Assembly (NCBI RefSeq): GCF_014652415.1
Contig: NZ_BMYT01000003.1
Location: 434,001-498,000, forward strand
Direction: 5' to 3'
DNA from: Affinundibacterium macrobrachii
Lineage (GTDB): Bacteria; Pseudomonadota; Gammaproteobacteria; Burkholderiales; Burkholderiaceae_D
Length of the DNA stretch: 64,000 bases
This document shows positions 31,802 through 42,900 of the stretch, piece by piece (the stretch's first letter is position 1; each line of letters starts with the position of its first letter). Below the pieces are notes generated by a model. It worked only from the letters and a program-made list of their open reading frames with translations. It made no database searches and was not told the DNA's origin. A program made the position numbers and the translations under genes.

Positions 31802-34801
31802 TTAGAAGTTATAACGTGCTGACAATCGCAAGTAGCGGGGAGTCTGCCACGCAGTCGGCAGTTGATAGTTCTTAGCAATTCGGGTCGATTCTGTCCGACT
31901 GAAATCGCGTACTTCATTCCATTCTGTTGTGGTTCGACTATCAAACAAATTCACTAATGAAAATTGTACCGTCAACATTCCAGGGCCAATTTTCTGATTG
32001 TAATTTGCTGACAAATCAAGTTGTTTCACCCACGGTGTTCTTGGGCCACTTCCACGCTGATTAAGGACTGACACACCCTGATCGTTCAAGCAATAGTAAC
32101 TAGATGGACTAGTATAGTGACCTGCACCACGATCAATTTTCCCATTTGAATCATAAAAATCATAGGTCGTTTTTGGCACAAAACCAATACAACTCGTTGG
32201 TCGTCCAGAAGTTACAGATGAGTTAAAGCCAAACGTCCATGTGTCACTAAACTTAAGGTGACCATACAACTTAAACTGATGCCGACGGTCATTTGGCAAA
32301 AATCCATCAGAACCATCTGCTAACGCAGCGTAATCAAAATCTTGAGTAATACCAGCGTCGCCTTGATTTAAGTTTGATTGAACATACCCCTCACCAGTTC
32401 CCCTACTTTTCGACCACACATAAGATCCCCCTACAGACCAAACTCCGTCGAATGGACGATCTAAAGAGAATTCTAAGCCATCATATAAACGCGTGTACTT
32501 GGGTAGGCCAATCACGCTAGCGGGGATCGTTGTCTGTACTAACTTGCCATCCCCGTTTACATCTAATTTTAAGGTGAGATCACTACCTGGATTCAGCAAA
32601 ACACACTCTGGGAGATTCTCACTCTTAAAATTAGGATATCCATTTGCACGCAAATGTTTGACAATTGGACCTTCCGAGCAATAATCGTCCATCCCGGAAT
32701 TCAATCGTCGGTTTGTGTATTTAAGTCCCGCAGATAAATTTTTCGCAACAGCTTGTTGAATACCCAAAATAAATTCATCTTGATTCATTGGCTTTAAGTT
32801 AGGATCAACGATACTACCCGGATTTGGATAGGTTGGCAGACCAGACTTCACTTTATTTCCAATTGGCACTAAACCGCTAGGGACACCATTTTTTGGATCT
32901 TTTGAAGTGAACGTGAAGAACTCTGTTTCACTATATGAGATTTGAGTGGCACGATAATTTGTATTTGCAGCGACAGGAATATAGTATCGGCCTGCATTAC
33001 CATATAATTTCGTAGTCGCATCCCCTTTGACGTTCCAAGCAAAACCAAGTCTTGGCGCGAGCAGATTTTTCTTTTCGATAAATGGCGTGCCTGCGGCATT
33101 TTTATTTACAAATGATTCCCAACGCAATCCACCGTAAAGCACTAAATTGCGCATTGCTTGCCATTTATCTTCGATATACTTTGCATCATTCACGACCTGA
33201 TAAACACCCGAAGTTGAATAGCCAAGAGATGTGCGAACATATTCTCCGCCGGGAACGACAGCATTCTTTACCAAATTCACTTCACCCGTTTTAGATACCA
33301 AGTAAGCATAAGTTTTACCTGCAGAATTGCTACGAGATCCGGCAATTGCTGATTTCCAATCTTGCAAATCAACGCCGGCTGTAATTCGATGATTTCCGAT
33401 TGTATATTCAAGATCTAGTCGATTACTACGCCGTTTATCAAAATTTTCCTCAACAGAATCTCTTGCTGAGACCGCAGGCAACACATAACAACCTGGATAA
33501 GTTACCTTGCCAGTTATATCAGTGGCTGTCACATAAGGACAAGGGGAGTTCGGCTCATATTTACGAGATGCAGAAGCACCTTTTGTCAGTCCTGTATAGG
33601 CGTTCGTCGCTCCAGTTAACAATGAAACAGTCAAATTATCCGTGAGATAACCCGTATATTTTCCGATAAAAACGTTGGCTAAACTTTTATTTGAGCTAAC
33701 TAGTGGATCACCGAAATGAGTCAACGCGTATTCTTCTGGATATGGCCTTGGTTGCCAAGTAAAACTATGGCTCTTTGAATGATTTGTTATTGCGGTTACT
33801 TCGAATCGATGATCACCAGAAGGAACAAAATCGAGTTTTACCATCCCATTTGGACGCCCTGATTCAGAAGCCGTACTCGAAGTCCGTCCATAGCTATCAG
33901 AGAAGTTATTAGTACTGGTCACCATACCCCACACAAACAACTTATCTTTGATGATAGGACCACCCAAGTTAGCGTTCACCTCGGTTGAATTTGATGTATT
34001 ACCTCTAGTGTACGAATACCATAGACTTGGTGTCTCTTTACTTCGAATATTGTTAGGTTTTGCACTGAAAGAGCTTGGTGAATAAATAACACCAACACCC
34101 CCCTTCCAAGTATTTGAACCACGTTTAGATGTCAAACCAATCACACCGCCTAATGAACGGCCATACTCGGCACTGTACCCACCAGTCTTAATTTGTTGTT
34201 GTTCAATCGCATCAAATGGAAGACTCGCAAACGAAAGCAAAGTTCGTACATTAGTAACATCCATGCCATTAATAAAATAGGCATTCTCTGCAATAGACGC
34301 TCCTCCAAAAGACGGCAAATTCGCCAAGCCTGAATCACCTTGAACTGTCCCTGGAGCCAGCATCGCAACAGCTGTAGCGCTTCGAGGAATAGGCATTGAT
34401 TGAATTTCTGCTTGGGTAAATACAGTATTCGACTCAACACTCGAAACATCAATTGTTTGGCGAGTGCGTGACCCCTTTACAACAACGCTTGAAGTCGATA
34501 GCAAAGAGACCTCTGTTCCCGTCCCTATCACAACTTCAATTTCCTGAGTCACACCGTCAGAAACAATTTTATACTTACCAGGGCTAACTTTCGCGATTCG
34601 AAAAGTCCCATCCGGATTCGCATCGATTAAACGGTTAGACCCATTTTCCAAGCTAGTAATGCTAATTTTTGCATTTGCGGTAGCGCGTCCAAAGATCGAA
34701 CCATCTGAGCTTTGCGCCATTGCTGCTGTCGCAAAACACATACTAATAGCCAAGGCAATTGCAGACCGTCTGGCGAAGGCTGCTTGTTTGTTGTTTGTCA
34801 T
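31802..34801 (-). CDS. Oar-like TonB-dependent receptor with carboxypeptidase-regulatory N-domain
   Basis: A 999-residue outer-membrane protein. I start at the ATG at 34801 (AAGGA upstream), giving signal peptide MTNNKQAAFARRSAIALAIS... ending MAQ. Next comes a carboxypeptidase-regulatory-like beta-sandwich (about 35-105, with DANPDGTFRIAKVSPGKYKI). A plug domain follows (SMPIPRSATAVAMLAPGTVQ; NAYFINGMDVTNVRTLL), then a large barrel ending RLSARYNF. This layout matches Oar/TonB receptors of Xanthomonas and Myxococcus type that handle proteins, peptides or polymers. No inner-membrane transporter or ligand gene lies nearby, so the substrate is open. Monocistronic. Confidence 0.92.
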   Translation of the reverse strand: MTNNKQAAFARRSAIALAISMCFATAAMAQSSDGSIFGRATANAKISITSLENGSNRLIDANPDGTFRIAKVSPGKYKIVSDGVTQEIEVVIGTGTEVSLLSTSSVVVKGSRTRQTIDVSSVESNTVFTQAEIQSMPIPRSATAVAMLAPGTVQGDSGLANLPSFGGASIAENAYFINGMDVTNVRTLLSFASLPFDAIEQQQIKTGGYSAEYGRSLGGVIGLTSKRGSNTWKGGVGVIYSPSSFSAKPNNIRSKETPSLWYSYTRGNTSNSTEVNANLGGPIIKDKLFVWGMVTSTNNFSDSYGRTSSTASESGRPNGMVKLDFVPSGDHRFEVTAITNHSKSHSFTWQPRPYPEEYALTHFGDPLVSSNKSLANVFIGKYTGYLTDNLTVSLLTGATNAYTGLTKGASASRKYEPNSPCPYVTATDITGKVTYPGCYVLPAVSARDSVEENFDKRRSNRLDLEYTIGNHRITAGVDLQDWKSAIAGSRSNSAGKTYAYLVSKTGEVNLVKNAVVPGGEYVRTSLGYSTSGVYQVVNDAKYIEDKWQAMRNLVLYGGLRWESFVNKNAAGTPFIEKKNLLAPRLGFAWNVKGDATTKLYGNAGRYYIPVAANTNYRATQISYSETEFFTFTSKDPKNGVPSGLVPIGNKVKSGLPTYPNPGSIVDPNLKPMNQDEFILGIQQAVAKNLSAGLKYTNRRLNSGMDDYCSEGPIVKHLRANGYPNFKSENLPECVLLNPGSDLTLKLDVNGDGKLVQTTIPASVIGLPKYTRLYDGLEFSLDRPFDGVWSVGGSYVWSKSRGTGEGYVQSNLNQGDAGITQDFDYAALADGSDGFLPNDRRHQFKLYGHLKFSDTWTFGFNSSVTSGRPTSCIGFVPKTTYDFYDSNGKIDRGAGHYTSPSSYYCLNDQGVSVLNQRGSGPRTPWVKQLDLSANYNQKIGPGMLTVQFSLVNLFDSRTTTEWNEVRDFSRTESTRIAKNYQLPTAWQTPRYLRLSARYNF

Positions 34802-34834
34802 TTTTATCCTTTCTTGTGTTTTTATAAAATCCAT

Positions 34835-35084
34835 ATGTGAAAAGATATTTACACATATAGAAGGAATATATTAAACAGCTAGAAAAGTATGAACAATCAA
34901 AAGTCTTTCTTTATAGGCTATTTTAAAAAATAAAACACAATCTATCTCATTCTCGCAACAAGTAAATTTAAACGTCCTTGAATTATTTTTAATGAGGGCT
35001 TTTTTGCACGATTTAAATGAAACTTTTTTGACATTTTGCTGTCGCGTTTTTTATTGTTCAACAGCGACTAAATAGTTTCAAGTA
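34835..35084. other. Upstream region of Oar-like receptor
   Basis: AT-rich region that should hold the receptor promoter on the minus strand. No clear operator was seen. GTCGC (35041-35045) and GCGAC (35064-35068) form a weak inverted repeat. Confidence 0.4.
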
Positions 35085-35117
35085 GAAACAAAAAAGCCCT
35101 CGATAAAAATCGAAGGC
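35085..35117 (-). terminator. Intrinsic terminator of mutT transcript
   Basis: GCCCTCGAT (35096-35104) and ATCGAAGGC (35109-35117) form a stem in minus-strand RNA with one U-G pair. The plus-strand A-run at 35089-35095 gives the U-tract. It lies about 60 bases past the mutT stop. Confidence 0.75.
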
Positions 35118-35178
35118 CTGTGGGGGAATTATCAAAAACAAAAAATGGCTTCAAACTAAGCTGGCAAGCTAGTTTGAA

Positions 35179-35607
35179 TTATTTGCTAGTAGCAGCATCT
35201 GTGTCATAACGTAATTGATTGAGGAATTCAATCAAAGGGATAGTTGCTGGCAATAAAGGTTCAACCGCGACAGTGCCTTGCCAAGCAAAAGCTTGCCCTT
35301 CTAGGCTTTGTGGCTCGCCACGCCATTCACGTGCAATATAAAAATGTAAGCGTACGTGGGCATGCGGGTAAATGTATTCAACGCCACACCAGGGTTCCGC
35401 TTGGATAATTTGTACCCCAAGCTCTTCCATAAATTCCCGCTTAAGTGCATCCAATATGGATTCATCTTGCTCCACTTTACCGCCGGGGAATTCCCAGTAA
35501 CCAGCATATGGTTTGCCTTGTGGTCGTTGTCCTAATAAGACGTCGCCATTTGGTTTCATCAAAATGCCGACAGCAACATTTACTGGGCTTGCGCTCATAG
35601 TTTGCAT
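35179..35607 (-). CDS. mutT: MutT-like Nudix hydrolase (8-oxo-dGTP diphosphatase)
   Basis: A 142-residue Nudix enzyme. The Nudix box is complete: G43 (GKVEQDE, with E49), then REFMEELGV with R57, E58, E61 and E62 coordinating metal. The preceding PYAGYWEFPGG is typical of MutT and suggests removal of 8-oxo-dGTP from the nucleotide pool. A second Met at codon 4 (35598) is an equally possible start; neither has a strong ribosome-binding site. It follows the DUF815 ATPase and argJ on the same strand, an order I associate with Oxalobacteraceae. Confidence 0.93.
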   Translation of the reverse strand: MQTMSASPVNVAVGILMKPNGDVLLGQRPQGKPYAGYWEFPGGKVEQDESILDALKREFMEELGVQIIQAEPWCGVEYIYPHAHVRLHFYIAREWRGEPQSLEGQAFAWQGTVAVEPLLPATIPLIEFLNQLRYDTDAATSK

Positions 35608-35631
35608 TTCAGAGAAAAGTGTAAGGGAAAA

Positions 35632-36495
35632 TTATGCTTGGCGACCCGCAAAATCGCGGGCGAATTGCCAAGCGACACGGCCTGATCGCGACCCGCGTTG
35701 CAAGGCCCAACGCAGCGCATCGGCTCGCGCCGCCTCGATCTGTGCGGGTGAGCAAGAAAAACTTCGCAACCAATATGCAACGATATCTAAATAATCGTCT
35801 TGCTTAAACGGATAAAACGACACCCACAAACCAAAGCGCTCAGACAGGGAAATCTTTTCTTCTACTGTTTCACCTGGATGCAAATCACCATCTTCATCAT
35901 GCGTATAGCTCGCATTGTCAGACATTTTTTCTGGCATTAGATGACGTCGATTGGAAGTTGCGTAGATCAGCACATTGTCTGATTGCGCTGAGATGCTGCC
36001 ATCAAGTGCAACTTTTAAGGCTTTATAACCAGCTTCGCCATCTTCAAATGAAAGATCATCACAAAACAGAATAAATTTTTCTGGGCGTTCTGCGATCAAA
36101 TCAATGATGTCTGGCAAATCACTCATATCAGCTTTATCGATCTCAATTAAACGCAATCCTTGCGTCGCAAATTCTTGCAAACAGGCTTTAATTAAAGAAG
36201 ACTTTCCGGTACCGCGAGCACCAGTGAGTAAGACATTATTCGCAGGCTTTCCTTGCACAAATTGACGCGTGTTTTGGGCGATCAATTCTTTCTGTATATT
36301 GATGTGCTGTAAATCTTCGAACACCAACTTGCTCACATGTTTTACTGCTTGCAAATATCCTTGACCAGCCCGTTTCCGCCAACGAAAAGCCGTCGCTGCC
36401 TGCCAATCGGGTGCTGGTAAAGCCGCTGGCAAATAAGCCTCAATGCGATTAAGTAACTGCTCTGCACGTTGCAAGAATTGATCAAGTTGGGACAT
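35632..36495 (-). CDS. DUF815 family AAA-like ATPase
   Basis: A 287-residue predicted ATP-binding protein of the DUF815 family. Walker A is GARGTGKSS (92-100 from the chosen start), and Walker B-like KFILFCDDLSF follows. LIYATSNRRHLMPEKMSDN resembles a sensor-1 region with arginines. The longer frame to 36528 begins with TTG; I prefer the ATG at 36495 (MSQLDQFLQRAEQLLNRIEA). The cellular role of DUF815 is not established. It lies between argJ and mutT on the minus strand with a 24-base gap to mutT, suggesting co-transcription with mutT. Confidence 0.86.
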   Translation of the reverse strand: MSQLDQFLQRAEQLLNRIEAYLPAALPAPDWQAATAFRWRKRAGQGYLQAVKHVSKLVFEDLQHINIQKELIAQNTRQFVQGKPANNVLLTGARGTGKSSLIKACLQEFATQGLRLIEIDKADMSDLPDIIDLIAERPEKFILFCDDLSFEDGEAGYKALKVALDGSISAQSDNVLIYATSNRRHLMPEKMSDNASYTHDEDGDLHPGETVEEKISLSERFGLWVSFYPFKQDDYLDIVAYWLRSFSCSPAQIEAARADALRWALQRGSRSGRVAWQFARDFAGRQA

Positions 36496-36569
36496 AAGAA
36501 ATGGCGCAATGAAGTCGCTGAGGAACAAATTCTGGATGGGTTATACGGCAATTACAATGGCTTCCATGC

Positions 36570-36600
36570 TCGCTTCTTCACCTCGTCGGTGAAGAAGCGA
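36570..36600. repeat. 13-base perfect inverted repeat between argJ and DUF815
   Basis: TCGCTTCTTCACC (36570-36582) / GGTGAAGAAGCGA (36588-36600) with a 5-base loop. It is in the argJ-DUF815 gap. No T-run follows on the minus strand, so it may be a processing or stability hairpin, or a Rho-independent terminator lacking a U-tract. Confidence 0.7.
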
Positions 36601-36618
36601 ACGAAGGCAATCGAAAAA

Positions 36619-37857
36619 TCAAGAACGATAATCTGCATTGATGGATACGTAGTCGTGCGATAAATCGCAAGTCCATACGGTGGTCTTCGCTGTGCCGCGC
36701 GCTAATTTGACGTGAATCGTAATTTCACTTTGCTTCATTACGCGTTGGCCATCTTCTTCGCGATAATCTGGATTACGGCCGCCATTTTTAGCAACCCAAA
36801 CATCGTCCAAATACAGATTAATCTTGCTAACATCCAAATCATTCACACCCGCGTAACCAATCGCGGCGAGAATCCGACCAAGGTTTGGATCGGATGCAAA
36901 AAAGGCGGTTTTAACTAAAGGTGAATGTGCGATCGAGTACGCAATCTTGCGGCATTCCTCTACATCTAAACCTTCTTCAACAACAATGCTAATAAATTTG
37001 GTAGCGCCCTCGCCATCGCGAATAATCATGTGCGCCAATTTTTGCGACAAGGCGATCACCGCTTCTGCGAGCGCGTTATATTCTGGCGTATCGAGTTCGT
37101 TGATCTCTAAGGCAGAAGTACCGGTCGCAATCAACATGAATGAATCATTGGTCGAAGTATCGCCATCAATCGTGATGCAATTAAAAGAATGATCTGCTGC
37201 TTTCTTTACCAGATGATCCAAAACCGCTTGCGACACTTTTGCGTCCAAAGCCAAATAACCCAACATCGTCGCCATATTTGGCTTGATCATGCCAGCACCT
37301 TTACTGATGCCAGTCAAAGTTACTGGAATACCATTAATGACGACTGAGCTTGAAGCTGCTTTCGGCTGGGTATCGGTGGTCATAATCGCTTCTGCAGCGG
37401 CAAACCAATTATCTTCACTTAAACTGGCAATTGCTGCCGGCATACCAGCAATCAAGCGATCAACCGGCAATTGTTCCAAAATAACGCCTGTCGAGAATGG
37501 CAAAATTTGCGATGGCTCGCATCCCAAATATTCTGCCAAGGCATGGCAAGTCGCATTTGCTGCGGCGAGTCCTGCATCGCCAGTTCCTGCATTGGCATTA
37601 CCGGTATTTACCACTAGTGCGCGAATTGGGCCAACCGCCATGTGCGGACTCTCTAAATGGGCTTTGCACACTTGCACCGGCGCTGCACAAAAACGATTCG
37701 TCGTAAATACCCCTGCCACTGTCGCTGTTGGTGCTAACTTCATCACCAACAAATCTTTACGATTTGCCTTGCGAATACCTGCCTGAGCAAAACCCAGTTC
37801 AATACCTTTCACTGGTTTTAAATCGGCGGCGAGTGGAATCAGAGAATTAACGGCCAT
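36619..37857 (-). CDS. argJ: Bifunctional glutamate/ornithine N-acetyltransferase ArgJ
   Basis: Transfers acetyl from N-acetylornithine to glutamate in the cyclic arginine pathway, and may also use acetyl-CoA. The 412-residue precursor contains the self-cleavage motif [10 protein letters not shown], with the bond between A196 and nucleophile T197, giving alpha and beta chains. The oxyanion-hole segment [11 protein letters not shown] and the C-terminal [18 protein letters not shown], which carries a conserved substrate-binding Asn, are in place. ArgJ is cytoplasmic. No other arg genes are in the window. It is divergent from the YbaL-like antiporter. Confidence 0.97.
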   Translation of the reverse strand: MAVNSLIPLAADLKPVKGIELGFAQAGIRKANRKDLLVMKLAPTATVAGVFTTNRFCAAPVQVCKAHLESPHMAVGPIRALVVNTGNANAGTGDAGLAAANATCHALAEYLGCEPSQILPFSTGVILEQLPVDRLIAGMPAAIASLSEDNWFAAAEAIMTTDTQPKAASSSVVINGIPVTLTGISKGAGMIKPNMATMLGYLALDAKVSQAVLDHLVKKAADHSFNCITIDGDTSTNDSFMLIATGTSALEINELDTPEYNALAEAVIALSQKLAHMIIRDGEGATKFISIVVEEGLDVEECRKIAYSIAHSPLVKTAFFASDPNLGRILAAIGYAGVNDLDVSKINLYLDDVWVAKNGGRNPDYREEDGQRVMKQSEITIHVKLARGTAKTTVWTCDLSHDYVSINADYRS

Positions 37858-38047
37858 GGTGTCAGTCCTAGCGTAAAAATGAACAATGAAGCCGCTATTT
37901 TAGTTTATTTGCAGAACGTTTTAGTAAGGATGTTCTTTGTAATTCGGAAAAATTATCCGCAACGATTTTAGCCAGAAATAAATCGAATTAAATCATGATG
38001 TTAAAATGCATTTCCAATGCTAAGCATCAATTTCAGGAGAGTCCATT

Positions 38048-39775
38048 TTGACACATAACATTTCCTTAATTACCACCTTAGCAGCAGGCTTTGGCTTTGC
38101 GCTGATCTTTGGCTTCATCGCCGAAAAGATTAAGTTGCCCGCCTTAGTCGGCTATCTCGTTGCTGGGATTTTGATAGGCCCAGCCACACCAGGCTTTGTT
38201 GCTGACGCCAATATCGCTTCGCAACTCTCCGAGATTGGTGTCATGTTATTGATGTTTGGTGTCGGCCTCCATTTTTCTTTAAAAGATTTATTAGCTGTCA
38301 AACGCATCGCCCTTCCTGGTGCGGTATTACAGATGGGCATGGCCACTGGCCTAGGCATGTTGATGGCATGGTGGTTAGGCTGGAGTTTTGGCAGCGGTTT
38401 GGTGTTTGGCTTGTCTCTTTCTTGTGCCAGTACTGTGGTACTGCTAAAGGCTTTAGAGGCACGTGGCATTTTAGACTCGATGAATGGTCGCATCGCAGTA
38501 GGTTGGTTGGTGGTCGAAGATCTGGCGACAGTGCTCTTTTTGGTTTTATTGCCAGCGCTGGCTGGTGTGTTGGGTGGCACGGTCAGCAGCGCAACACCAG
38601 AAACACCGCTATGGATGGCTTTAGGAAAAACCTTATTGCAGGTGGTCGCTTTCATCGTCTTGATGTTGGTTGTTGGTCGCCGTGTATTACCTTGGTTGTT
38701 ATGGCAAGTGTCACGTACAGGATCGCGTGAGTTATTTACTTTATCGGTGATTGCTTGCGCGATCGGCATCGCGTTTGGCGCGTCTGCCTTGTTCAGTGTG
38801 TCGTTTGCACTCGGTGCTTTTTTCGCTGGTACTGTGATGCGCGAGTCAGAATTTAGCCATCGTGCTGCCGAAGAATCACTGCCATTACGCGACGCATTTT
38901 CAGTCTTGTTCTTTGTCTCAGTCGGCATGTTGTTTGATCCTGTGATTGTGATCGAACAACCGTTGCGTGTATTAGGCGTGGTGGCCATTATTATCTTTGG
39001 TAAATCCTTAGCGGCAGTTGCCTTGGTCATTGCCTTCCGCTATCCACTCAATACCGCACTAACAGTGGCCGCGAGCTTGGCTCAAATTGGTGAGTTCTCG
39101 TTTATTCTCGCTGGTCTTGGTGTTAGCCTCGGTTTAATGCCAGCTGAAGGCATGAGTTTAATTTTGGCGAGTGCATTAATCTCCATCGCGCTCAACCCAG
39201 TTCTGTTTGCGGCAGTTGAGCCGATACGTCGATGGGCGCTGGCCAACTCACAATTAGCGCGTAATCTAGAGCAAAGGCAAGATCCTTACGCCGAGTTACC
39301 GCAATCGACAGATAATAAATATTTACAAGGACAAATCGTATTGGTTGGCTATGGTCGAATAGGTAGCAGAATCGGTGCCGCATTAAGCGCACAGCATATT
39401 CCGTTTGTAGTGGCTGAACAAAATCGCGAACTGGTTGAAAAAATTCGCGGTCAAGGCATCGTTGCGGTTTCCGGTAATGCGGCTGATGCCGTGGTCTTGG
39501 TTCAAGCTCACATACATGATGCCGCGATGCTAGTGATCGCGACACCAGATACCTTGAATGCGCGTCAAATGATTCACACTGCTCGCACGCTCAATCCCAA
39601 CATAGAAATTGTCATGTGCGCGGATAGTGCCGACGAAATGCAATTGCTGAAGGAAGAAACCCAAGCGAACTCAGACATTGTGTTCTTGGGCGAAGAAGAG
39701 CTAGCAAAAGGTATGACGAATCATGTGCTAACACGCTTTTTGGCAGATACAGCCAAGGATCACAAAACCCACTAA
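38048..39775 (+). CDS. ybaL: YbaL-type cation:proton antiporter with TrkA-N domain
   Basis: A 575-residue member of the CPA2 antiporter family. Residues 1-385 form about 12 membrane helices with the family motif around LPALVGYLVAGILIGPATPG and FGVGLHFSLKDLLAVK. A cytoplasmic Rossmann TrkA-N domain follows: VLVGYGRIGSRIG with the nucleotide-binding glycines at about 434-439. It resembles E. coli YbaL/KefB and should exchange K+ or Na+ for H+, gated by nucleotide or redox ligand. GGAGAG precedes the start. It is monocistronic and ends at a very strong terminator. Confidence 0.9.
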   Translation: MTHNISLITTLAAGFGFALIFGFIAEKIKLPALVGYLVAGILIGPATPGFVADANIASQLSEIGVMLLMFGVGLHFSLKDLLAVKRIALPGAVLQMGMATGLGMLMAWWLGWSFGSGLVFGLSLSCASTVVLLKALEARGILDSMNGRIAVGWLVVEDLATVLFLVLLPALAGVLGGTVSSATPETPLWMALGKTLLQVVAFIVLMLVVGRRVLPWLLWQVSRTGSRELFTLSVIACAIGIAFGASALFSVSFALGAFFAGTVMRESEFSHRAAEESLPLRDAFSVLFFVSVGMLFDPVIVIEQPLRVLGVVAIIIFGKSLAAVALVIAFRYPLNTALTVAASLAQIGEFSFILAGLGVSLGLMPAEGMSLILASALISIALNPVLFAAVEPIRRWALANSQLARNLEQRQDPYAELPQSTDNKYLQGQIVLVGYGRIGSRIGAALSAQHIPFVVAEQNRELVEKIRGQGIVAVSGNAADAVVLVQAHIHDAAMLVIATPDTLNARQMIHTARTLNPNIEIVMCADSADEMQLLKEETQANSDIVFLGEEELAKGMTNHVLTRFLADTAKDHKTH

Positions 39776-39810
39776 ATGCTAGCGATCTTCTGATGACGAT
39801 CACTGCAATG

Positions 39811-39867
39811 ACAAAACCCGCGATTCATCAATTTGTACAAATGATGAATCGCGGGTTTTGTTTTTTA
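39811..39867. terminator. Very strong bidirectional terminator after ybaL
   Basis: A perfect 20-base stem (39811-39830 with 39842-39861) whose arms contain AAAACCCGCGATTCATCA, with an 11-base loop ATTTGTACAAA, and a T-run at the end (861-866). It lies between the convergent antiporter and RND permease genes. Confidence 0.93.
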
Positions 39868-39985
39868 ACCGCTTACTTTTACTTCAGCTTTAATCTAACT
39901 CTCGATTTAGCTTTCACTCTTGCTGGTAGATGGTTAACACAAATCAAAACACAACGCGGTTTGTATTGACTCAATCATGCAAACA

Positions 39986-42900
39986 CTAAATCGTATTTCC
40001 AACAATCGGTCCTTTGCCACTGTACTTATCTAGAGCAAGATAGAGCACAGGTGTAATGAATAGCGTGATCGCTTGCGAGAAAATCAAACCACCGACCACC
40101 GCCAAACCTAAAGGCTGACGTAACTCGGCGCCCGCACCTAATCCTAAAGCAATCGGCAAAGCACCAACTAGCGCGGCCAAAGTCGTCATCATGATAGGAC
40201 GGAAACGCTCAATACAGGCTTCACGGATCGCTTCGGTTGGATTCATACCGCGATTGCGTTGTGCGTCGAGCGCGAAGTCAATCATCATAATCGCGTTCTT
40301 CTTGACGATACCAATCAATAACAAGATACCGATGGTTGCAATCAAGGTCAGGTCTTTACCAAACATTTCTAACATCAGCAAAGCACCAACCGCAGCCGAT
40401 GGCAAACCAGCCAAAATCGTAATCGGATGAATGAAGCTCTCGTACAAAACACCAAGCAAAACATAGATCACCAACAAAGCAGAAATAATCAAAATCATTT
40501 GCCCAGCTTGTGAATCTTTAAACACCGCCGCATCACCACCATACGAAGTAATAATTGATGAAGGTAATTTGATTTCATCTTTAAACTTGTCGATCTTATT
40601 AGTCGCATCACCTAAAGGCATATCCGGCGCAAGATTGAATGACACCGTCACTGCTTGTAACTGACCAACGTGGTTAATCGCCGTTGGACCAACCGTACGC
40701 GTGACCGTCGCAAAACTCGACATTGGCACTAAATTGCCGGTGTTACTACGCACATAAATACTGCCGATTGCCGACTCGTCTTTACGATTTTCTGGCGCTA
40801 CTTCGAGTACCACTGCGTAACTATCCACACTGGTAAATAAAGTCGCAATTTGTCGCTCACCAAATGCACTATACAAAGCAGCACGAATTGCATCGATACC
40901 CACGCCTAAAGAATTGGCGCGATCACGGTCTATCGAAATAGAAGCTTGCAAACCTTTCAGTTGTGAATCGGTCGTAACGTCTTTAAAGCCAGGATCAGCA
41001 CGCATCTTGTCTTGCATCTTGAAAGCCCAGCTACTGAGTTCACTTGCATCCACACTTTGCATGATGAATTGGTATTGACTCTTACTTGGACGACCACCTA
41101 ACTGTAAGTTTTGGGTTGGTCGCAAGAACACGGTAATTCCTGGTACGGCTTTCAATTTATTACGTAAACCTTCGACCACTTCTTTCATCGGCTTACGCTC
41201 ACCACGCGGTTTCAGATTAATAAAACCACGTCCAGTATTTTGCGAACCGCCACCGCCATGAAACGAAGAAACCGTCAATACATTGGGATCTTCACGCAAA
41301 ATCTTAGCGACCTTTTCTTGCAAGATCACCATCGCTGGAAACGATGTATCTTCAGCTGCTTCGGTAGAAACATTAATCTGTCCGATATCTTCTTCAGGGA
41401 AGAAACCCTTTGGAATGGTATGGAACAAATAAGCAGTTGCGATAAACGTCAACAGTGCAACGAATAACACAAACTTACGATGCGCAAGCGCCATATCCAA
41501 ACCGCGCGTGTATGCATGCAAAGAAGCGGTAAAGCCGCGCTCGAAACTATGTGTCAATGCACCCATCCACTTGGATGGCGCTGCGTGATCACGCTCTGCC
41601 TTCAAGAAACGGCTTGCTAACATCGGTACCAGAGTCAATGAAACAAAGGCTGACACGATGATCGCCAAACTAACCACGACCGCAAATTCATGAAACAGCT
41701 GACCAATCACGCCGGGCATGAAGAAAATCGGGATAAACACCGCGATCAATGAAGTTGAGATAGAAATAATCGTGAACCCAACCTCGCGTGAACCTTTCAA
41801 TGCCGCTTCAAACGGTGACTCACCCATCTCCACGTGTCGAATAATATTTTCCAACATCACAATCGCATCATCGACGACCAAGCCCACCGCCAAGGTAATC
41901 CCCAGTAGCGAAATATTGTCTAGGGTATAGTCAAACGCCCAAAGCAAAAAGACTGCGCCAACCAAAGATACGGGTAACGACAATGCTGGAATGATGGTCG
42001 CAACCATATGACGCAAGAATAAGAAAATCACCACAATCACTAGGAAAATCGTTAGTAGCAAAGTCAAATTCACATCATGTAAAGCATCACGCACCGAGAC
42101 CGAACGATCATTCGCTAGTGTGATATTCACCGACGCTGGTAATTGTGCTTTAAAGCCTGGAATCGCCGCTTTAATCGCGTCTACCACTTTCACCGTATTG
42201 GCGTCGGTCTGACGTTGAATCGCCAACATAATCGCTGGCTCACCGTTGAAATTACCAACCGACTTCACGGTTTCATAACTATCTTCAACGCTCGCAACAT
42301 CACGCAAACGAACAACTTGCCCACCCTTATTGCTGACAATAATATTGGCAAACTCGGCGGCGTTTTGTAATTGCTTATTCGCGACGATGGTTAAGGTTTG
42401 TTTGTCACCATCCAAAGTCCCAACAGGGGCAATCGAATTGGCAGCTCGGATACTAGTCGTAATTTCATCGAAACCGATATTGCGTGTTGCCAATGCACCT
42501 GGGTCAACTCTAATACGCACCGCATAGCGACGAATACCAAAAATATTGACCTGCGCAACGCCGGCTAAAGTCGACAAATTAGGCGAAATCAAATGTTCAG
42601 CATAATTGGTTAATTCCGACAAACTCAACGATGGAGAAGTCAATGCCAGCACCAACACTGCGGAATCGGCGGGATTCACTTTGCGATACGATGGCAACGA
42701 AGTCATTTCTATAGGCAAAGAACGCTGCGCGCGCAACAAAGCTGCCTGTACGTCAACCGCTGCATCATCAACATTGCGACTAGGATCAAATTCCAAGGTC
42801 AAAGAAGTGGAACCTAGCGTACTGCTAGAACTAATGGTGGCAAGACCCGGAATAGTAGAAAATTGTTTTTCTAACGGCAACGCAACTGAGGTAGCCATCG

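Noticed and set aside
36469-36663. 64-codon frame between DUF815 and argJ
   Set aside because: Overlaps both genes and spans the inverted repeat at 36570-36600; no supported start.
38152-39030. 292-codon frame opposite the YbaL-like antiporter
   Set aside because: Low-complexity Thr/Asn/Pro-rich translation opposite a clear membrane protein gene; a shadow frame.
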